Shown here: in pieces, positions 1 to 12,070 of the stretch
Position numbering within the stretch: position 1 is the stretch's first letter
Layout of the letters: every line of letters begins with the position of its first letter
DNA from: CAVPDE01 sp963707125
Lineage (GTDB): Bacteria > Desulfobacterota > DSM-4660 > Desulfatiglandales > HGW-15
Length of the DNA: 64,000 nucleotides
Assembly (NCBI GenBank): GCA_963707125.1
Contig: CAVPOU010000017.1
Location: 1 to 64,000, forward strand
Direction of reading: 5' to 3'
Made by a program: the position numbers and the translations under genes
The notes under the pieces: model-generated
What the model saw: only the letters and a program-made list of their open reading frames with translations
Told to the model about the DNA's origin: nothing
The model's database searches: none

Positions 1-697
1 CATTTGATGATGCTGATGGCTTCGTGGCCTTTGCCTAGATAGGATACCCGCCGCACGATGCTGCAGTAATCGGCGCTGAGCTCATACACGTTCAGCCCCT
101 TGCCGTTCCAGAAATCACTACCTTCGAAAGTTCCGTCAGCGACCGCGTACGCTTTGCCATCGTCGTCCCGGAACAACGTCACCTGACCGGCCACGATGCC
201 GACGCGCGGGTCCTTGTTCGCCACTTCAAATAGCCGGTGGGCGAATAACACATCGCCCAGGCAAGGATGCCGTCACCAATCTTCCAGCCCTTAAAGCCCA
301 TCGCCGGCGGAATTTGTAGCAGTAAACGTATTGCCTGGTCGTGGGGTTGTAGAGCATGCTCCCGCGGTTGATCAGGTGCGAGTCTTCCTGGGTCAGCACG
401 TCATTCTCGAACTTCCAGCGGACCAGATCTTCGAGGAATAGCATTTCAGCACGTTCTGGCCGCTGTTCTCGTCATCGAAACACCACTCGCCGTACAGGTA
501 AAAGGTGTCGCCAACCTTGAGCACGGAATTGTAGAAACAGACCATCTCCTTGCCGTCCACATCCCAGACCAACGCCCGCCGTCATTGACGATCCCCGGGA
601 CATTCTCCCCTGCTGCTAGGTCACCCGCCGACAGCACTGCCACGCGGATAATCATAGACAGCATCAGACAAGAGGACGTAGTAATGGGCTGGTTCAT
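1..697 (-). pseudogene. GH43-like beta-propeller glycosidase, partial and frameshifted
   Basis: The 3' end lies outside the window. The chosen start at 697 gives a hydrophobic, signal-like N-terminus and overlaps the stop of the upstream enolase-type gene by 4 bases. Readable pieces in changing frames are ENVPGIVNDGG, then LVWDVDGKEMVCFYNSVLK and VGDTFYLYGEW, then FLEDLVRWKFENDVL. They resemble the five-bladed propeller enzymes of the GH43/GH32/GH62 type, where sentences such as 'S.DLV.W' recur in each blade. At least two frame changes occur, near 575 and 450. The fold assignment is inferred from pattern, and the substrate cannot be named. The frameshifts may be consensus errors rather than true decay, because all genes in this block show them. 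Confidence 0.45.
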
Positions 698-1919
698 TGT
701 GGGTTGGTTGCCTGCAAGATTCCCGGTTCCTGCGGCAGGGCCATCGCCATCCGGCCATCGGGCAGCGGTTGCATGTGTTTCTCCAGCGTCTGCCGTCCGC
801 CTTCGGAGTTGTATTCCAGCAAGGGACAAGTTCTTCCGGTTGCGACGCGACGCAGTGGGGCGCCACGGTCCACGGACTGGTGATATGGGGCACAACCTTG
901 ACGCCGGGATAACGGCGGACCAGTTCGCAGATTTTCAACCACTCGGAGATGCCGCCGCACCACGTCGGGTCGGACTGCACGAAGTCCACGCATTTGCGGT
1001 CGAGGAACGGTTTGACGGCCCAGCGGGTGTACCAGTGTTCGCCGCCAGCGATGGTCAGGCCGGTTTCGCCTTTGATCCGCGCATAGCCTTCCACGTGCTC
1101 GGGACAGATCGGCTCCTCGATCCAGAACGGCTTGTAGGGCGCCACCGCCTTGCAGAGCCGCAGCGAATACTCCACGTCATCACTGTGGCGGATGCTGTGA
1201 TTGTCGAACATCAGCATCGCGTCGGGCAATTCCTCGCGCAGCACGCGCACAAGTTCAACGTTCTCCTTGAATCCGGCTCCCCGTCCTTCGCGCCTTTGCT
1301 GAAATACCATTTCTGGCTGCGATACCCGCGGTCGAATGCCTCGCGGGCCTTCGCCCGGGCTTCGACGGCGCGGTGCCGACTTCGCCCGGCCGCCAGTACA
1401 CCGGCACACACTCCCGGTTGGCCGGGCCCATGATCTGATAGGCGGGTTTCTTCAAAATTCGGCCGCGCAAATCCCAGAGCGCGATGTCCACCGTGCTGAA
1501 CGCGATGAACACCCGGCCCGTCGCCGTGTGCCGGTCGCGGCGCGGCTTGTTCAGGATCAACTCACCGGTCAGCGGATCCTGCCCCTCGCCAAACAACTTG
1601 GCCTTGCCGGGATAGATGGCGTCCCAGAGCGTCTCGCCCGCGAGCGTGAGATCGAGGGCGTTCTTCCCGACCAACAATTCCCGGATTTTCGGCAGATGCC
1701 CTTCAAGCGTCTTCAAATCTTGCGCGAACTGCCGGCAAACTTCCCGATGGTGCCATCGTCCGCCTCAATCGCGACGCCTTTCTCCATGCGCACGTCTTTG
1801 ATCGCGATCCGCCGCTGTTCCGCGAATGCTGGCGGGCACCAGATCAGCCCACCGGCGACGATCCCGGTGGTCTTGACAAAACCCCGCCGACTCAGTCTGT
1901 TCATGTCGAACGAGTTCAT
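694..1919 (-). pseudogene. Enolase-superfamily sugar-acid dehydratase (mandelate racemase group), frameshifted
   Basis: The N-terminus has a twin-arginine signal (NRLSRRGFVKTTG followed by a hydrophobic stretch and an AFA-like cleavage site), so the product is probably exported. The barrel domain shows the three metal-ligand strands of the superfamily: MLMFDNHS (Asp), FWIEEP (Glu) and TIAGGEHW (Glu). These place it with the mandelate racemase/galactonate dehydratase group, which dehydrates or racemises sugar acids. The frame changes about four times, near 1725, 1380, 1270 and 830, yet the pieces join into one continuous protein of about 400 residues. It ends with PLPDGRMAMALP. Its place among glycosidases suggests processing of a released sugar or uronate; the exact substrate is unknown. 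Confidence 0.7.
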
Positions 1920-1970
1920 GGTTCTACCACCGCACCTCAAACACTGCGGATGACTGATTGCTCATGTTGC

Positions 1971-3846
1971 TCATATTGTCCTTTCCGAGTTCTTTCCTAG
2001 CGTGTGCCTGGTGTTGACGTAGATTTCGGTCTCGTAGATGCCGAGCCAGGCGTTGTCATGGCTGTTTTGGCCGGTCATGCTGATCTTGACGTACCGGCCA
2101 AGGGTGTCCTCCACATCGAAGGTCTGCAGGGTCTTCTCCCATAACTGTGTGCTGCCGCTCCAGACCGTGGTCATCGCCGACCCGTCGCCGACCTCGATCT
2201 TGATCGGGTATGTCATGGTGCGCCCGTTATAAGGCCGAATCTTCACGGCCGCTACACGCTGGGCGCTGCCCAGGTCGTACTGGATCCAAGCCGCGGCCAG
2301 CGTGCCGTCATTCATCCAGCGCGTGTTGATCTTCCCATCGTACGTGTTTTCCTTGGTGTACACTGGCTTCTGGTCTCCCGCATTGGCATTCGCCTTCGCC
2401 TCCTTGGCCAGGTCCGCGGCCAGCATTCCGTCGTTTGCCAATTTCTTTCTGACGTCCGCATTGTAAGGCTTTTTCAATGGCATTGCCTTTCTGTTTGGCC
2501 CCGGCGGTGGCATCCGCAATCGTCGCCTTGGCCAGACCGCCGGCCAGAACGGTGACCGACACCGGATACGAGGTGTAGGATGCGCCTGCGTTGTTAATCG
2601 CCTTGGCGGTGAGCGCGTACGTCCCCACCCCCACCCCGTTCCAGGTGAACGCATACGGGGCCGCCGTCGTTTCGCCCAGTTTCGTCGCACCGCTGTAGAA
2701 CTCGACTTTGGTGATGGTTCCGCTGTTGTCGGTAGCGGAGGCGGTCATGCTCACCGATGCCGGCGCCGTGAAGGTGGCGCAGTTCTCGGGTGCGGTGATG
2801 GCTGCCGCCGGTCCTTTGATCCACCAGGCCACATTCTTCTTCACCAGGTAGTCCGCAAAGGGCCCGGTGTAGAAATCGCTGAAGATCCACCGTACCCAAG
2901 GTGCCGGCGCCGGTTCACCGTACGGGATCCGGGTGCAATGATCGAAGTTGATCCAGGCGATCCCCAGTTTTTCCATGATGACGATCTGGTCCCAGTCATC
3001 CTCGATGGCATAGACGAACTGACCGAAGACGGTTTTCTCGCCATCGCCACGGTAGTAGGTGGGCGTCTCGGTATTGAGGCAAGGCCACTTGTCCTTGACC
3101 GCCTGCATCTGGGCGGCGCTCGCCAGATAATATCCATGAAAACCGACGAGGGCATTCGCCCAACTCCAGGCGACGCCGTATTTCGCCTGATACCCCTCCT
3201 GGAATTTCTGATAGTACCACGGCGCCCGGGGCGTCTTGGCGAGGCTGAAGAGAATGATCGGCGTGTCGGGCGCCAGTTTCCGCACCCTGTTCGCCATGGG
3301 AATGCCGCCCGTGAAGGCGTCCGTCTCTTCATCACTTATGGGCCAGGGTTCATGCGGTTCGTTGGCCAACTCATAGATGACGTGTGTACGGTTCTTATAG
3401 CGAGCGGCGACGATGTCCCAGAATTCCCGGTGATTGACGGAGCCAATCGGTTTGGTGGACGAAGGACCATAAACAATGATCACATACTGACCGGCCCGCG
3501 CTGCCAGATCCACGCATTGATCCAGCTTGGCCAACTTCGCCGCATCGGTTGGTTCGGTGCCGCCGCTGGCCCAGAGACGCCGGACATTGAAGCCCAGGTG
3601 GGCATTCTCCGACCAGGCCTCTGCGCTCAGGGCGAACTCGTCGCCCCGGTTGTTTCTCGTGGTATCGGTGAAGAAAAGCGTGTCTCCCCGCAACTTTTGC
3701 CCGTCGGCAGCAGACAGGGAGTTGTTGACGATTTTCGGTCGTCCCGGGTCGTCGGCCAATGCGGCCGCTCCACCAAGCAGGCCGGCGAGAACGAGAAGCG
3801 CGCCGCAATGACAACGGATCGTTGAGTCAGGAGTCGGAGTTTTCAT
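1971..3846 (-). pseudogene. Secreted GH5-like cellulase-family enzyme with Ig-like and F5/8 type C domains, one frameshift
   Basis: A signal peptide (hydrophobic run ending AAALA) is followed by a TIM-barrel glycosidase domain. The motif VIYELANEPHEPW carries the expected acid/base Glu, and CLNTETPTYY carries the likely nucleophile. About residue 350 begins a bacterial Ig-like repeat (ITAPENCATFTAPASVSM, then FYSGATKLGETTAAPYAFTW). After a frame change near 2465 the C-terminal part reads as a discoidin/F5-8 type C carbohydrate-binding domain (TRWMNDGTLAAAWIQYDLGS, then GRYVKISMTGQN). The combination indicates binding and cleavage of an insoluble or cell-surface glycan outside the cell. Downstream is the TAT-exported enolase-type gene, upstream a sulfatase. 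Confidence 0.75.
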
Positions 3847-3986
3847 TTCGTCTCTCTCTGTTAATCTGGTTCAGTCACCTGTAATGTCTCGTGTTGATTG
3901 CATGGTCTCTTTGTCTCCAGCAACTATTTCAACCATTCCTGAAGACGGTTCTTCATGCGCTGTGCATGCTCGGCCTCTGCCCGAGT

Positions 3987-5520
3987 CTACCTGGCGAAAT
4001 TGGCCGTATAGGTGCTGTCGGTGGCCGGCACCACGACGGTGCGCGGATTTGTCGTGTCCCCATCGCTCCAGCCCGTGAAATGCCAGCCGTTCCAGGCCGT
4101 CGCCACTACCACCGCTTTGCCACCCACCACATAAGCCGCACCGCCGCTTACTATGCCCGCATTCGCCGGATTTGCCTCGCCCGTCACAATCGTCGTGTGC
4201 AGAGTGTCTTTGCGCCATTGATCATACATCTTGACCATGCGCCATTCTGCTCCGAATTCGATTTGGTCAGATTGATCTGTTCGCCCGGATCGGTTGCCAG
4301 GTCGTAGAGTGAATGCTGCACCATTTTCCAGCGCCTTCGCGCATGGCTTGGATTGTGAAATTGTATTGCCCCCAAAAAAGCGGCTCTGTTCGTTCCCGCT
4401 TGTTGCCCAACACAATGTCCGCAACGTTCTGCCCATCCAGCGTGAGGGTTCCCGTCTTGACGCCCGCTAGCAGCGCAGACGGTGGGCAGCCAGTCTACCG
4501 TTCGCCACAGGGAATCATTGGTCAGACCGGCTGGAATCCGCCCCTTCCACTGGGCGACGCACGTCGTACGTATGCCGCCTTCGTTATAGTCGAATTTGCC
4601 GCCCCGATAGGGACCAGGATTGCATACCCACATGCTGCCATCCTTGGTTACCTTCTTATCCGCCCCCTGGTCGCCGGAGAAACCAGCGACCAGGGTGTCC
4701 TGGGCCAGGTTCAATTCATCCAGCCGGGCGAGCAATCGTCCGACCTGCTTATCCATCTCCGTGACCGTGGCCAGATAGGTGGTCATCTTGCCCGCGATAT
4801 CAAAATTGGCGCCCTCCGCAAACTTGCGTTGCGTCGTTTCCGGGAAATCCTTGATGTTGAAAACCAGATTCGAGTACACGGTCTTCTGCTCGGCACTCGG
4901 ATTCGTGGGCGTGTGCGGCCAGACATACCAGATAAACATGTGGAAAGGGACATGAGCACGTGCCTCGATGAAACGGATCGCGGCATCCGTGGTGAGGCGG
5001 CCGTGTCCGCATTATGACCGTTGTTGGACGCCAACCAGCTTTCGTCGATCCCATACTCCGAAAGCGAGTTCGTCACCGGGAGGTCTTTGAAACCATGGGC
5101 CAAATGCCATTTCCCGAAATGTCCCGTGGCGTAGCCGGCAGTCTTCAACAGTTTGTTGACGTTCGGAACGGCCGGATCCAGCCCTGGCCCATTGTTGGTA
5201 AGCTTACCGGCTTTGGCCGGCAGCCGCCCGGTCAACAGGGCCGACCTGGCCGGAGCACATTCCTGGGCGCACGCATAGAACTGGGTGAACTTGATGCCTT
5301 CCTTCGCCATGCGATCCACGTTGGGGGTCTTGGCGTAAGGATGCCCAAAGCATGCCACATCCGCCCAACTCATGTCGTCGGTCAGGATAAAGATGAAGTT
5401 CGGCTTGCGGGCGGATGGCTCGGCGGCTGCGCCCAGCCCGACGGCAGCGGTTACCAGCAGCAGGCTTCCGGTCAGAAGAAAGAAACGGCTTGAATGTCGG
5501 ATCGGTTTTGTCTTGTGCAT
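3987..5520 (-). pseudogene. Secreted type I sulfatase with C-terminal InlB B-repeat-like domain, frameshifted
   Basis: A signal peptide (MHKTKPIRHSSRFFLLTGSL) precedes a sulfatase domain beginning KPNFIFILTDDMSWADVACF, with the metal-binding DD pair. The motif CAPARSALLTGR is the C-x-[PA]-x-R signature whose Cys is matured to formylglycine, and GHFGKWHL follows as usual. Later pieces (FSGDQGADKK, YNEGGIRTTCVAQWKGRIPA, HSLYDLATDPGEQINL) complete the arylsulfatase order but lie in different frames, with breaks near 4990, 4490 and 4260. The last 70 residues (GWHFTGWSDGDTTNPRTVVV) resemble a Listeria-Bacteroides/InlB B-type repeat, an unusual tail that may anchor it. A sulfatase among glycosidases points to a sulfated polysaccharide substrate. 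Confidence 0.78.
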
Positions 5521-5551
5521 ATTGATCTCGTTCGGATGGTTGTCTTACTTC

Positions 5552-8132
5552 TTATTGAGCTGCGCACAACGTGAGAAACTGATGCTGGCGCATCCGGATG
5601 ACGTCCGTCTCCGGTTCCGGGCGGCGTTCCAGCAAATCCGTACGTTCTAGTTTTGCTGCGCCTCTCACGCGAACTTGGATGTCTGCCTCTCCCGCGTAGG
5701 GCCGCCATAGCCGAATGAGAAGATGGTCTCCGCGGCGCGTCATCGACGTGATCGTCGCCGCATCTTCGGGGTGTATGGTCACGACCGATTGTTCTGGTCC
5801 AGATTCAGTTCGAGCGCTCGTGACCAGAAGTGGCTGGGAGAAAACTTCCGACCATCTGGGAACGCCCGCCTGCTGCCAATCGCCGTCATACGGGATGAAG
5901 CACCACTCGAAAACATGCTGCCCGGTGAGCGGATAATAGGGCGGGTTTTTTATGTTGTTGCCCGCTCCCCGACCGTGGTTCCCGCTATAGGCCAAGGCGA
6001 TCTCGAGTGCCGAAGGGTCTTTCCGGAAAATGCCGGCTGCCGTCCGATCGGTCAATACCGCGATCCCGCCGCCTGCGCCCTCCGCCATGGCGTAGCGCAG
6101 GATCGGATAGGCGTCTGACTCGACCGCCCGCACATCAAAGGCGGCATGGGAGAAAAACCTGGGCTGGTCGAATGGCAGGGGGATTACCAGCCGGAGCTTC
6201 TGGTCCGATGCCTTCAAGCCCGCCTTCGTTCCCACGTCGGTCTTTTCGCCAAAATCGAGTTCCAACCTCAGCCGCACCATCGGCGAATCGGGTTCGATCC
6301 TGAAGCCGGCCTTGTACCGCACTCCGCCGATCTCCCCTTCCCCGTGCATCACACCGGATGCGCCATCGTTGCCCACCTTGGTCGCGCAGATCGCCTGCTC
6401 GATCGGCCCTTTGCCGACGAAGTTGCCGGCCAGGAGCACCGGGAAGGATCGTCCCTGGCCGATGATGCACACTCCCGTGCCTGCAGCGATGACGCGGACA
6501 AAGCCATTGTCCATTCCAGGCGATCCCGCCTGCGTCACCAACTGGACCGGGGACAACGCGGTCTTGGGGCCATCCGCCATTTCATAGCGTTCGCTCCCCA
6601 TTCCAGGGACTTGGGCAAGCAGGACCGCGTCCACTTCATGCGCACTGCCGTCCGCATGCCGGGAACGCACGACCACCTCCGCCGGAATGGCGGAACGGCG
6701 GGATTGCGAAATGCGGAAAACCGCAGGTTCCTTGACCGCCCCCTGCGGCAGGGCCGCATGGATGGCCAGCGTCTGCTTGCGTACCGAGCCAGCCGTGTTG
6801 ACGACGGCGAATCCAGTGCCGCGGACCAGGACATCGCCCGGGCCATCCGGCATGAGGCATCCGGCTTCACGCATGAGCCCTTTGCAGATCGCCCCCGCCT
6901 CGGCGAATGCCTCTTTGACCATCTGCGTATATGTTCGCTGCTTGAAGATGCCAAACGCATGGGTCGCCGCCTCGAAGAGGCGGGCATCGTGGTGCTGCCC
7001 GCTGAGATGGGCGTCCCAGGCATCATCCAGCCGCCCTTTCGCATCGATACCTCGGATGGCCAGCAGTCGTTCGGCCTGCAGCAGCAGGTTCTCGCTCTCC
7101 CGGTCGGCGCGTTCGGCGTCCCCGGCAAGGATGCCATAACCGTATTCAGGCCCCACCTGGCCCTTGAACAGATCGATTTCGGTCCCCTGAGGCTTCCCGA
7201 TCGACTTGAAATACTCTTCGAGGGTGACGATCTGCGCCCGGTACTCGCCCCCACCGGCCAAGGGGAAAGTCCTCTCCTTCAAGATCGCCACGTCGGGTTG
7301 AGGGGCATAAGGAGCGAAGAAATCGCGAAACGTACCAAACAGCGGCTGCCGGGCACCAGCCTTGAGCATCGCCTCAAACTGCGCTTTCGATGGCAGGGCC
7401 TGCAGTGATCGTATGGTTCGCGGGCATCCCGGCGGCGATCGACACCGTGCTGTGTATCTTCGAGCCGTCCGGGCCGATCCACCAGAAATTCTCCCGCGCT
7501 TTCCTTGCCGGAGGATAGTAGCTGGCGCCGAAGAACGTCTCGGCGACAACCGCCTCGAATCCGGCCGCGTTGAGGATCTGCGGAATCTGGGAACACGACC
7601 CATCCTCCTGATATCCATAGATCTTCACCGGAACTCCCAATGCCTCCTCAACGGCCCTTATCCCGTGGGTAAACTGATGGATCACGGCTTCATCACCGAG
7701 GGTGCCCATGATGGGCTGGGTGTAGGCGCCGCCGATGATCTCGATCTGACCTCGTTTCGCGTAATGGCGCAACTGCTCCAACCGGGCATCATCGCGAAGC
7801 GTCTTGCCCTCATTCTTGTACTTTTCGAATGCAAACTTCTCGCCCTCCTTCATCCGCTTGAGGGTGTACGGATCGAGTTCCATGACCACTTTGAAATCAG
7901 GATTCGCCTCCAAAGACGCGAAGAGCATGTCGACGGCCGGCTGGAAGAAAGGCAAGGGCGTGAAGAAGTAGCTGGAATGGCAGCCCCAGAAGACATGGAC
8001 GGTGAAGTTGGGCTTCTGCCCTGGTGGCTCAGCGGCCATTCCCGGTGAAACGGTCGCGCTTGCCAGTAGCAGCAGGATTACCGCCTGGTTCAGGAAACGG
8101 CTTCGCCGTTGGGATGCCGTGGTCATGTGCAT
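5552..8132 (-). pseudogene. GH38-type alpha-mannosidase-like exoglycosidase, secreted, one frameshift
   Basis: The N-terminal 34 residues form a signal peptide (LLLLASATVSPGMAA). The catalytic domain starts NFTVHVFWGCHSSYFFTPLP, comparable to the GH38 'H.D..W..T' opening, and continues with IEIIGGAYTQPIMGTLGDEA and VPVKIYGYQEDGSCSQIPQI. One frame change near 7390 separates this from the second piece, which contains the GH38 helical-domain motif DAHLSGQHHDARLF and a long C-terminal beta-sandwich. The joined product is about 860 residues, normal for the family. It probably trims terminal mannose or a related sugar from glycans. Whether the break is real or a consensus error is open. Confidence 0.72.
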
Positions 8133-8144
8133 AATCGGACTCCC

Positions 8145-10412
8145 CTATTTCTCGGTCTTCTTTTGGATGTCTTTCCAACTCCATTCGTATTTCAAAGGCT
8201 CCACAACGCTGCTGACGGAACCGCCCTTTTCCTGGCCTTTCTCCTGAAATTTCTCGAAGGTCATCTTCTGATAGCCCCACATGAAACGCGCGGTCGGACT
8301 GCCCGCAAGGAAATGATAGGTGTTTCCGTCGAACTTGTTGCTATCCCATCCGGGCGGATTCTGGGTGCTGACACCGAACCGGCCCGACTCGCCCAGGTAG
8401 GTGATGCTGTTGTCGTAGACCTTGTTGTCATGGCAATAGCAGTCCGCATGCTCTTGTTTCGGGTCTTTGATGACCGGCAGACTCCTGTCACCAAGAGCGA
8501 TGTTGATCCCGTCTCCCTTGAGCTTGGAAACCTCGATCTTGTTGCCGTAAGCCTCATTGAACGCGCAGCTCTGGATGTCGATGGCCGAGCCGTCATAGCT
8601 GCTCAACCGATTGTTGTTGATGAAGATGTTGTTGCGGACCTTGTTGCGCAGGCTGATCTCGACGGCGATCCCCGAGGAGGAGTTGTCGACGATCACGTTG
8701 TCTTCGATGATGTTGTCATTGGCCAAACAATCGATCCAGATCCCCTTGCAGTTGTTGTCATGGATGTAGTTTCCACGGAGCATGCAGAAATCGCCGAAGG
8801 AGTTCTTGATCCCGGCCGCGTTCCATCCAACCGAATAGTGGAGACGGTTGTTGAACGCGAGCTCGTTGTATTCCACCACCACTTTGTTGGCCAGTTGAAT
8901 GCCGATGCCACGCGAGCCATTGTCGTGCGAGTAGTTGAATCGGGCTGCGCCGCCGGTGTCGCCATTCGCATTGAACTCGATCCCCGTGCCATGGTTGAGA
9001 CGCGTTTCGTTGCCTTCGATGGTCCACTCGACCCCGGCCTGGATGGCGCCCATGGCATCGCCGTTGGCGTATTTTTCGACGATCAGATTCCGGATGGCGA
9101 CGTTCTCGGACTTGCCCTTCTTTCCCATGCCGCTGAAGGCCGCAGCCAAGAACGCTGACTTCCACTGTCTTTCCCGTAGGATCGTTGGCGATATACACCC
9201 GATCGGCCGCATAATCGAAGTACCAGGTCCCTGGCTCTTCAAGCACGCGGTCATAGCCCCGGCTCTTGAAGAATTCGATCCGTAGCTCATGGAGGCCCTC
9301 CTTGAGATCCATCGAACCGGACTTCTCCTTCAGGACGTAATGCCCGTCGTTGGGCTGGCAATACCCGGGAAGCGGATCCAGCTCCGCAACGACTGCAGAC
9401 CGTCATTGTCGATCACCAGGGCGCCATCGATCCACAGCTTCGATCCATCGTCGGAGGACAGATAGAACGTGTATTTCCCCGCCTTCGTGATCTTCAGGAA
9501 TCCGGTGTGGCGGCTGGCGAATGTATCCGCGAAGCGGTCATCCAGCCCTGGCCAGACATACCCGTTGACCCGATAATCCGTTCCGATGTTCTCGTCGATA
9601 CGTTCGAAGTCGGGCTTCCTGCCTGACAAGTCGGGGATCTTCGTCAAGGACTCGTTGAAATCGAAGAATTCCGACTTGATCCCCGCCGTCTTGCCCGCGC
9701 GGTCCACGAACAACACCGCTGAACCGCCGTCATCGACATCCTCCGCCTTCCCCTTCCCTTTCGTAAAGTCGAATTGCGTCTTTTGTTTCTCGGCCTTGCT
9801 TGCCTCTCCCACCGTCCGCTTTTCCTTCACGCCAGGGCCGTCCCATTGGAACCGCAGGCCGGCGCCGCCCACATGACGCAGATGCCTGTTGTCGATGAAG
9901 ACATCTTCGCAATAGGTGGTCCCTTCCCATCCGGCCATGACATCCATCGCGCCGTACCGCGCCCAGATCCCTTTCTTTTCCTGAGCGTATGCGGTACGAT
10001 TGCCTTTCTGCGTCTGCCCGGTGATCACCCATAGTTTCCCCTCACGTTCAAAGTTGGTGATGAGGTTCGCGCCATTGAGCGTGGTCAGCAGGCGTCCGTC
10101 CTTGTCCACCTCGCCATAAAACGACATGCCATTCTTCGGCGTTATCGATTGCAGCCGGTGCATGCCGGCCTTCAGCAGGAACGCAGTCCCGCCGGATGCT
10201 GATCAACAACCGATTGGATATCCGTGCCCGGTGCTATTACCACCGCATTTGCCGGAGGCGTGAATCTGGGAGGGGTAAAGGTGGCCGCCTCACTGCCGGA
10301 GGTAAGGCCGGAACTGGAAATCTGTTTCCGGGCAGGCGGCTCGGCAGCATGCAGCGCTGGCCAACGGCGCCAGCAGCAGGGCGGTGAGAGTGAGGAATGT
10401 GAGCTTGTTCAT
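8145..10412 (-). pseudogene. Secreted right-handed beta-helix protein with an inserted PA14-like domain, frameshifted
   Basis: The start at 10412 gives a clear signal peptide (MNKLTFLTLTALLLAPLA). The first helix rungs (VVDQHPAG, ITPKNGMSFYGE, DVFIDNRHLRHVG) are interrupted by a PA14-type module (VNGYVWPGLDDRFADTFASR, then AGKYTFYLSSDDGSKLWIDG). Many Asn-rich coils then follow, such as NHGTGIEFNANGD, HDNNCKGIWIDCLANDNIIE and NNIFINNNRL, typical of parallel beta-helix polysaccharide lyases and epimerases. Frame changes occur near 10360, 10185, 9360 and 9200. No catalytic residues can be named with confidence. Its neighbours suggest a role in glycan binding or cleavage outside the cell. Confidence 0.68.
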
Positions 10413-10469
10413 TGGCGTGTTCCTTGTTGACGAATTCCAAGTTCCAAGAGTTGACCCCACCGATTGGGT

Positions 10470-12060
10470 CTACTTGATCGCGGTGATTTTCACGTTGGCG
10501 AAGCGGGCCTCGACCTGATTACCGCTGAAGACGAAATGGCCTTCGGTGCAGTGCTTGCTTTCGACGTCGATCACCGGCTTGGGATCGTCGCCGAGATAGA
10601 CGCGTATCGAGGGGCCGCGGTTGACGATCTTCACGCGGTGCGGCGTGGCGAACGACTCGCCCGTCTTGACGCTGGCCAGGAGTTCCTTGCCGACGTTCAG
10701 GATGAGGTTCCCGTTGGGAAACACTCCCAGGCGGTAGCCGGACGTGGTCCGGTCGTTCCACCACTCGAACGGGTTCACCTTGCGGAAGTGCACTCGGCAA
10801 GGCCGCCCGCCTGCACGGTCAGGTCGAACTCGTAGGTGGCGTCGCGAACGTGCGGTTCCAGAGGGGGGCGAAAGCCGGCCATACTTCCGGTTTGTCAGCA
10901 CCAGCCGCCGTCCTCGACCTTCCAGCAGTGTTGTGGTCGATCAGCCAATGGTTTCGGCCGGCAGAGAAGTCGTCGGCGAAGTCCTGGCCGACGATCGGCT
11001 TTGCGGGCGGGTCGTCCGGACGCAGCGGCGGCTCGGGGCGATTGTCCACCGGCGCCTCGCCGTGGGACTCGAGTCGATACGTCTTCCCGGCGGCGGTGGC
11101 GAAGGAGTAGCTGTCGTCGGCGTTCCGCGTCGCAGCAAGGGCGGCCCGTCCGCCTCCATTTTCACGCCCCGGCCCGGCCAGGGGTTCTGCACCCGGCATG
11201 GGATGCCCTTTTCGCTTTTGATGGTCACCGAACCGATCACGCCGCCCTTCACCGCAGACGAGACGAGGAATGCGCTGTCTTCACGCAACTGGTGGAACGC
11301 GGCATCCGTTTGCATCGTCCAGTTGGGAAACAGGATCAACCGGCCATGGATCGATTGCAGGAACATCGCCCCGATGCCGTCGATCACCTGGTGCTCGGTC
11401 AGCAGCACCTGGTCCGAGTAGGTGAAGTTGGGTAGCATCGTCTTCTCGACCACCGAGCGAATCACCTTGAGCACCTCTTCGACCGGGTAGCCGCAGCGGA
11501 TGGCCTGCGGCACGAGCCAGGTGAAGAAGTGCGCCGGAAGACGTCGTTCTTGCCGATCTCGCCGTGGCGATAGAAGTACTGGATCAGGTTTCGGGCATTG
11601 AGGGCCTCGGGCGACTCGCGATTGAACCATAGGGCGGGGTAGAAGGTCTGCAGTTGGTAGGGCGCACCGTTGGCCAGCACGCTGGGATTGTCCTCGGTGA
11701 ACGAGAGGCAGCACTGGCCCTCGACCGTCACCAGCGGCATAGGACTCATGCGGTCCAGTACCGCCTGCCAGCGCGGCCGCAGCTCGGCGTCCACGTTCAA
11801 CTCCTTGGACCAGTCGAGCAGGCACTTGAAGACGCGCGAGGTGAAGGCGATCGCCTGGGCGGCGTTGATGCGGTGGTTGCAATCCAACTCGGCGACACAA
11901 CTGGAGATGACTTACCGCTCACGATCGCGGATGAGGAATCCTTCGCTGTTGGCGGCGATCTCCTTCAGGAACGGATAGAGCTTCTCCCGCATCCACTGCT
12001 CGTCGCGGGTAAGCTTGTACCAAGTGATCATATGGCTCTCGCCAATCACGGAATGGATAA
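10470..12060 (-). pseudogene. Six-hairpin glycosidase-like protein with C-terminal jelly-roll domain, 5' truncated and frameshifted
   Basis: The readable pieces run GESHMITWYKLTRDEQWMRE, LDCNHRINAAQAIAFTSRVF, TEDNPSVLANGAPYQLQTFY, MLPNFTYSDQVLLTEHQVID and GAMFLQSIHGRLILFPNW. This order resembles the alpha/alpha-barrel of GH95-like and DUF5703-like glycosidases. The last 140 residues (GVFPNGNLILNVGKELLASV, then HFVFSGNQVEARFANVKITA) look like a concanavalin-type or 3-keto-disaccharide-hydrolase-like jelly roll. The 5' end is missing because the sequence switches to an unrelated gene at about 12.05 kb. Several frame changes are present, near 11.88, 11.54, 11.13 and 10.92 kb. The family call is by pattern only. 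Confidence 0.5.
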
Positions 12061-12070
12061 ACTACGTTAA
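12040..12070. other. Abrupt junction between unrelated coding sequences
   Basis: Read on the minus strand, glycosidase sequence (SVIGESHMITWYK) is recognisable up to about 12,060. Read on the plus strand, an activase C-terminal domain (SPITEWINYVNYMGKKRS) is recognisable from about 12,045. The two coding sequences therefore meet within about 15-20 bases, with no spacer, integrase site or insertion sequence. This is what a chimeric assembly or an illegitimate recombination joint looks like. Confidence 0.7.

Noticed and set aside
446..895. 150-codon ORF on the minus strand covering the end of the enolase gene and the start of the GH43-like gene
   Set aside because: Only its second part (from 697) is in the right frame of a real gene; the rest is an out-of-frame reading.
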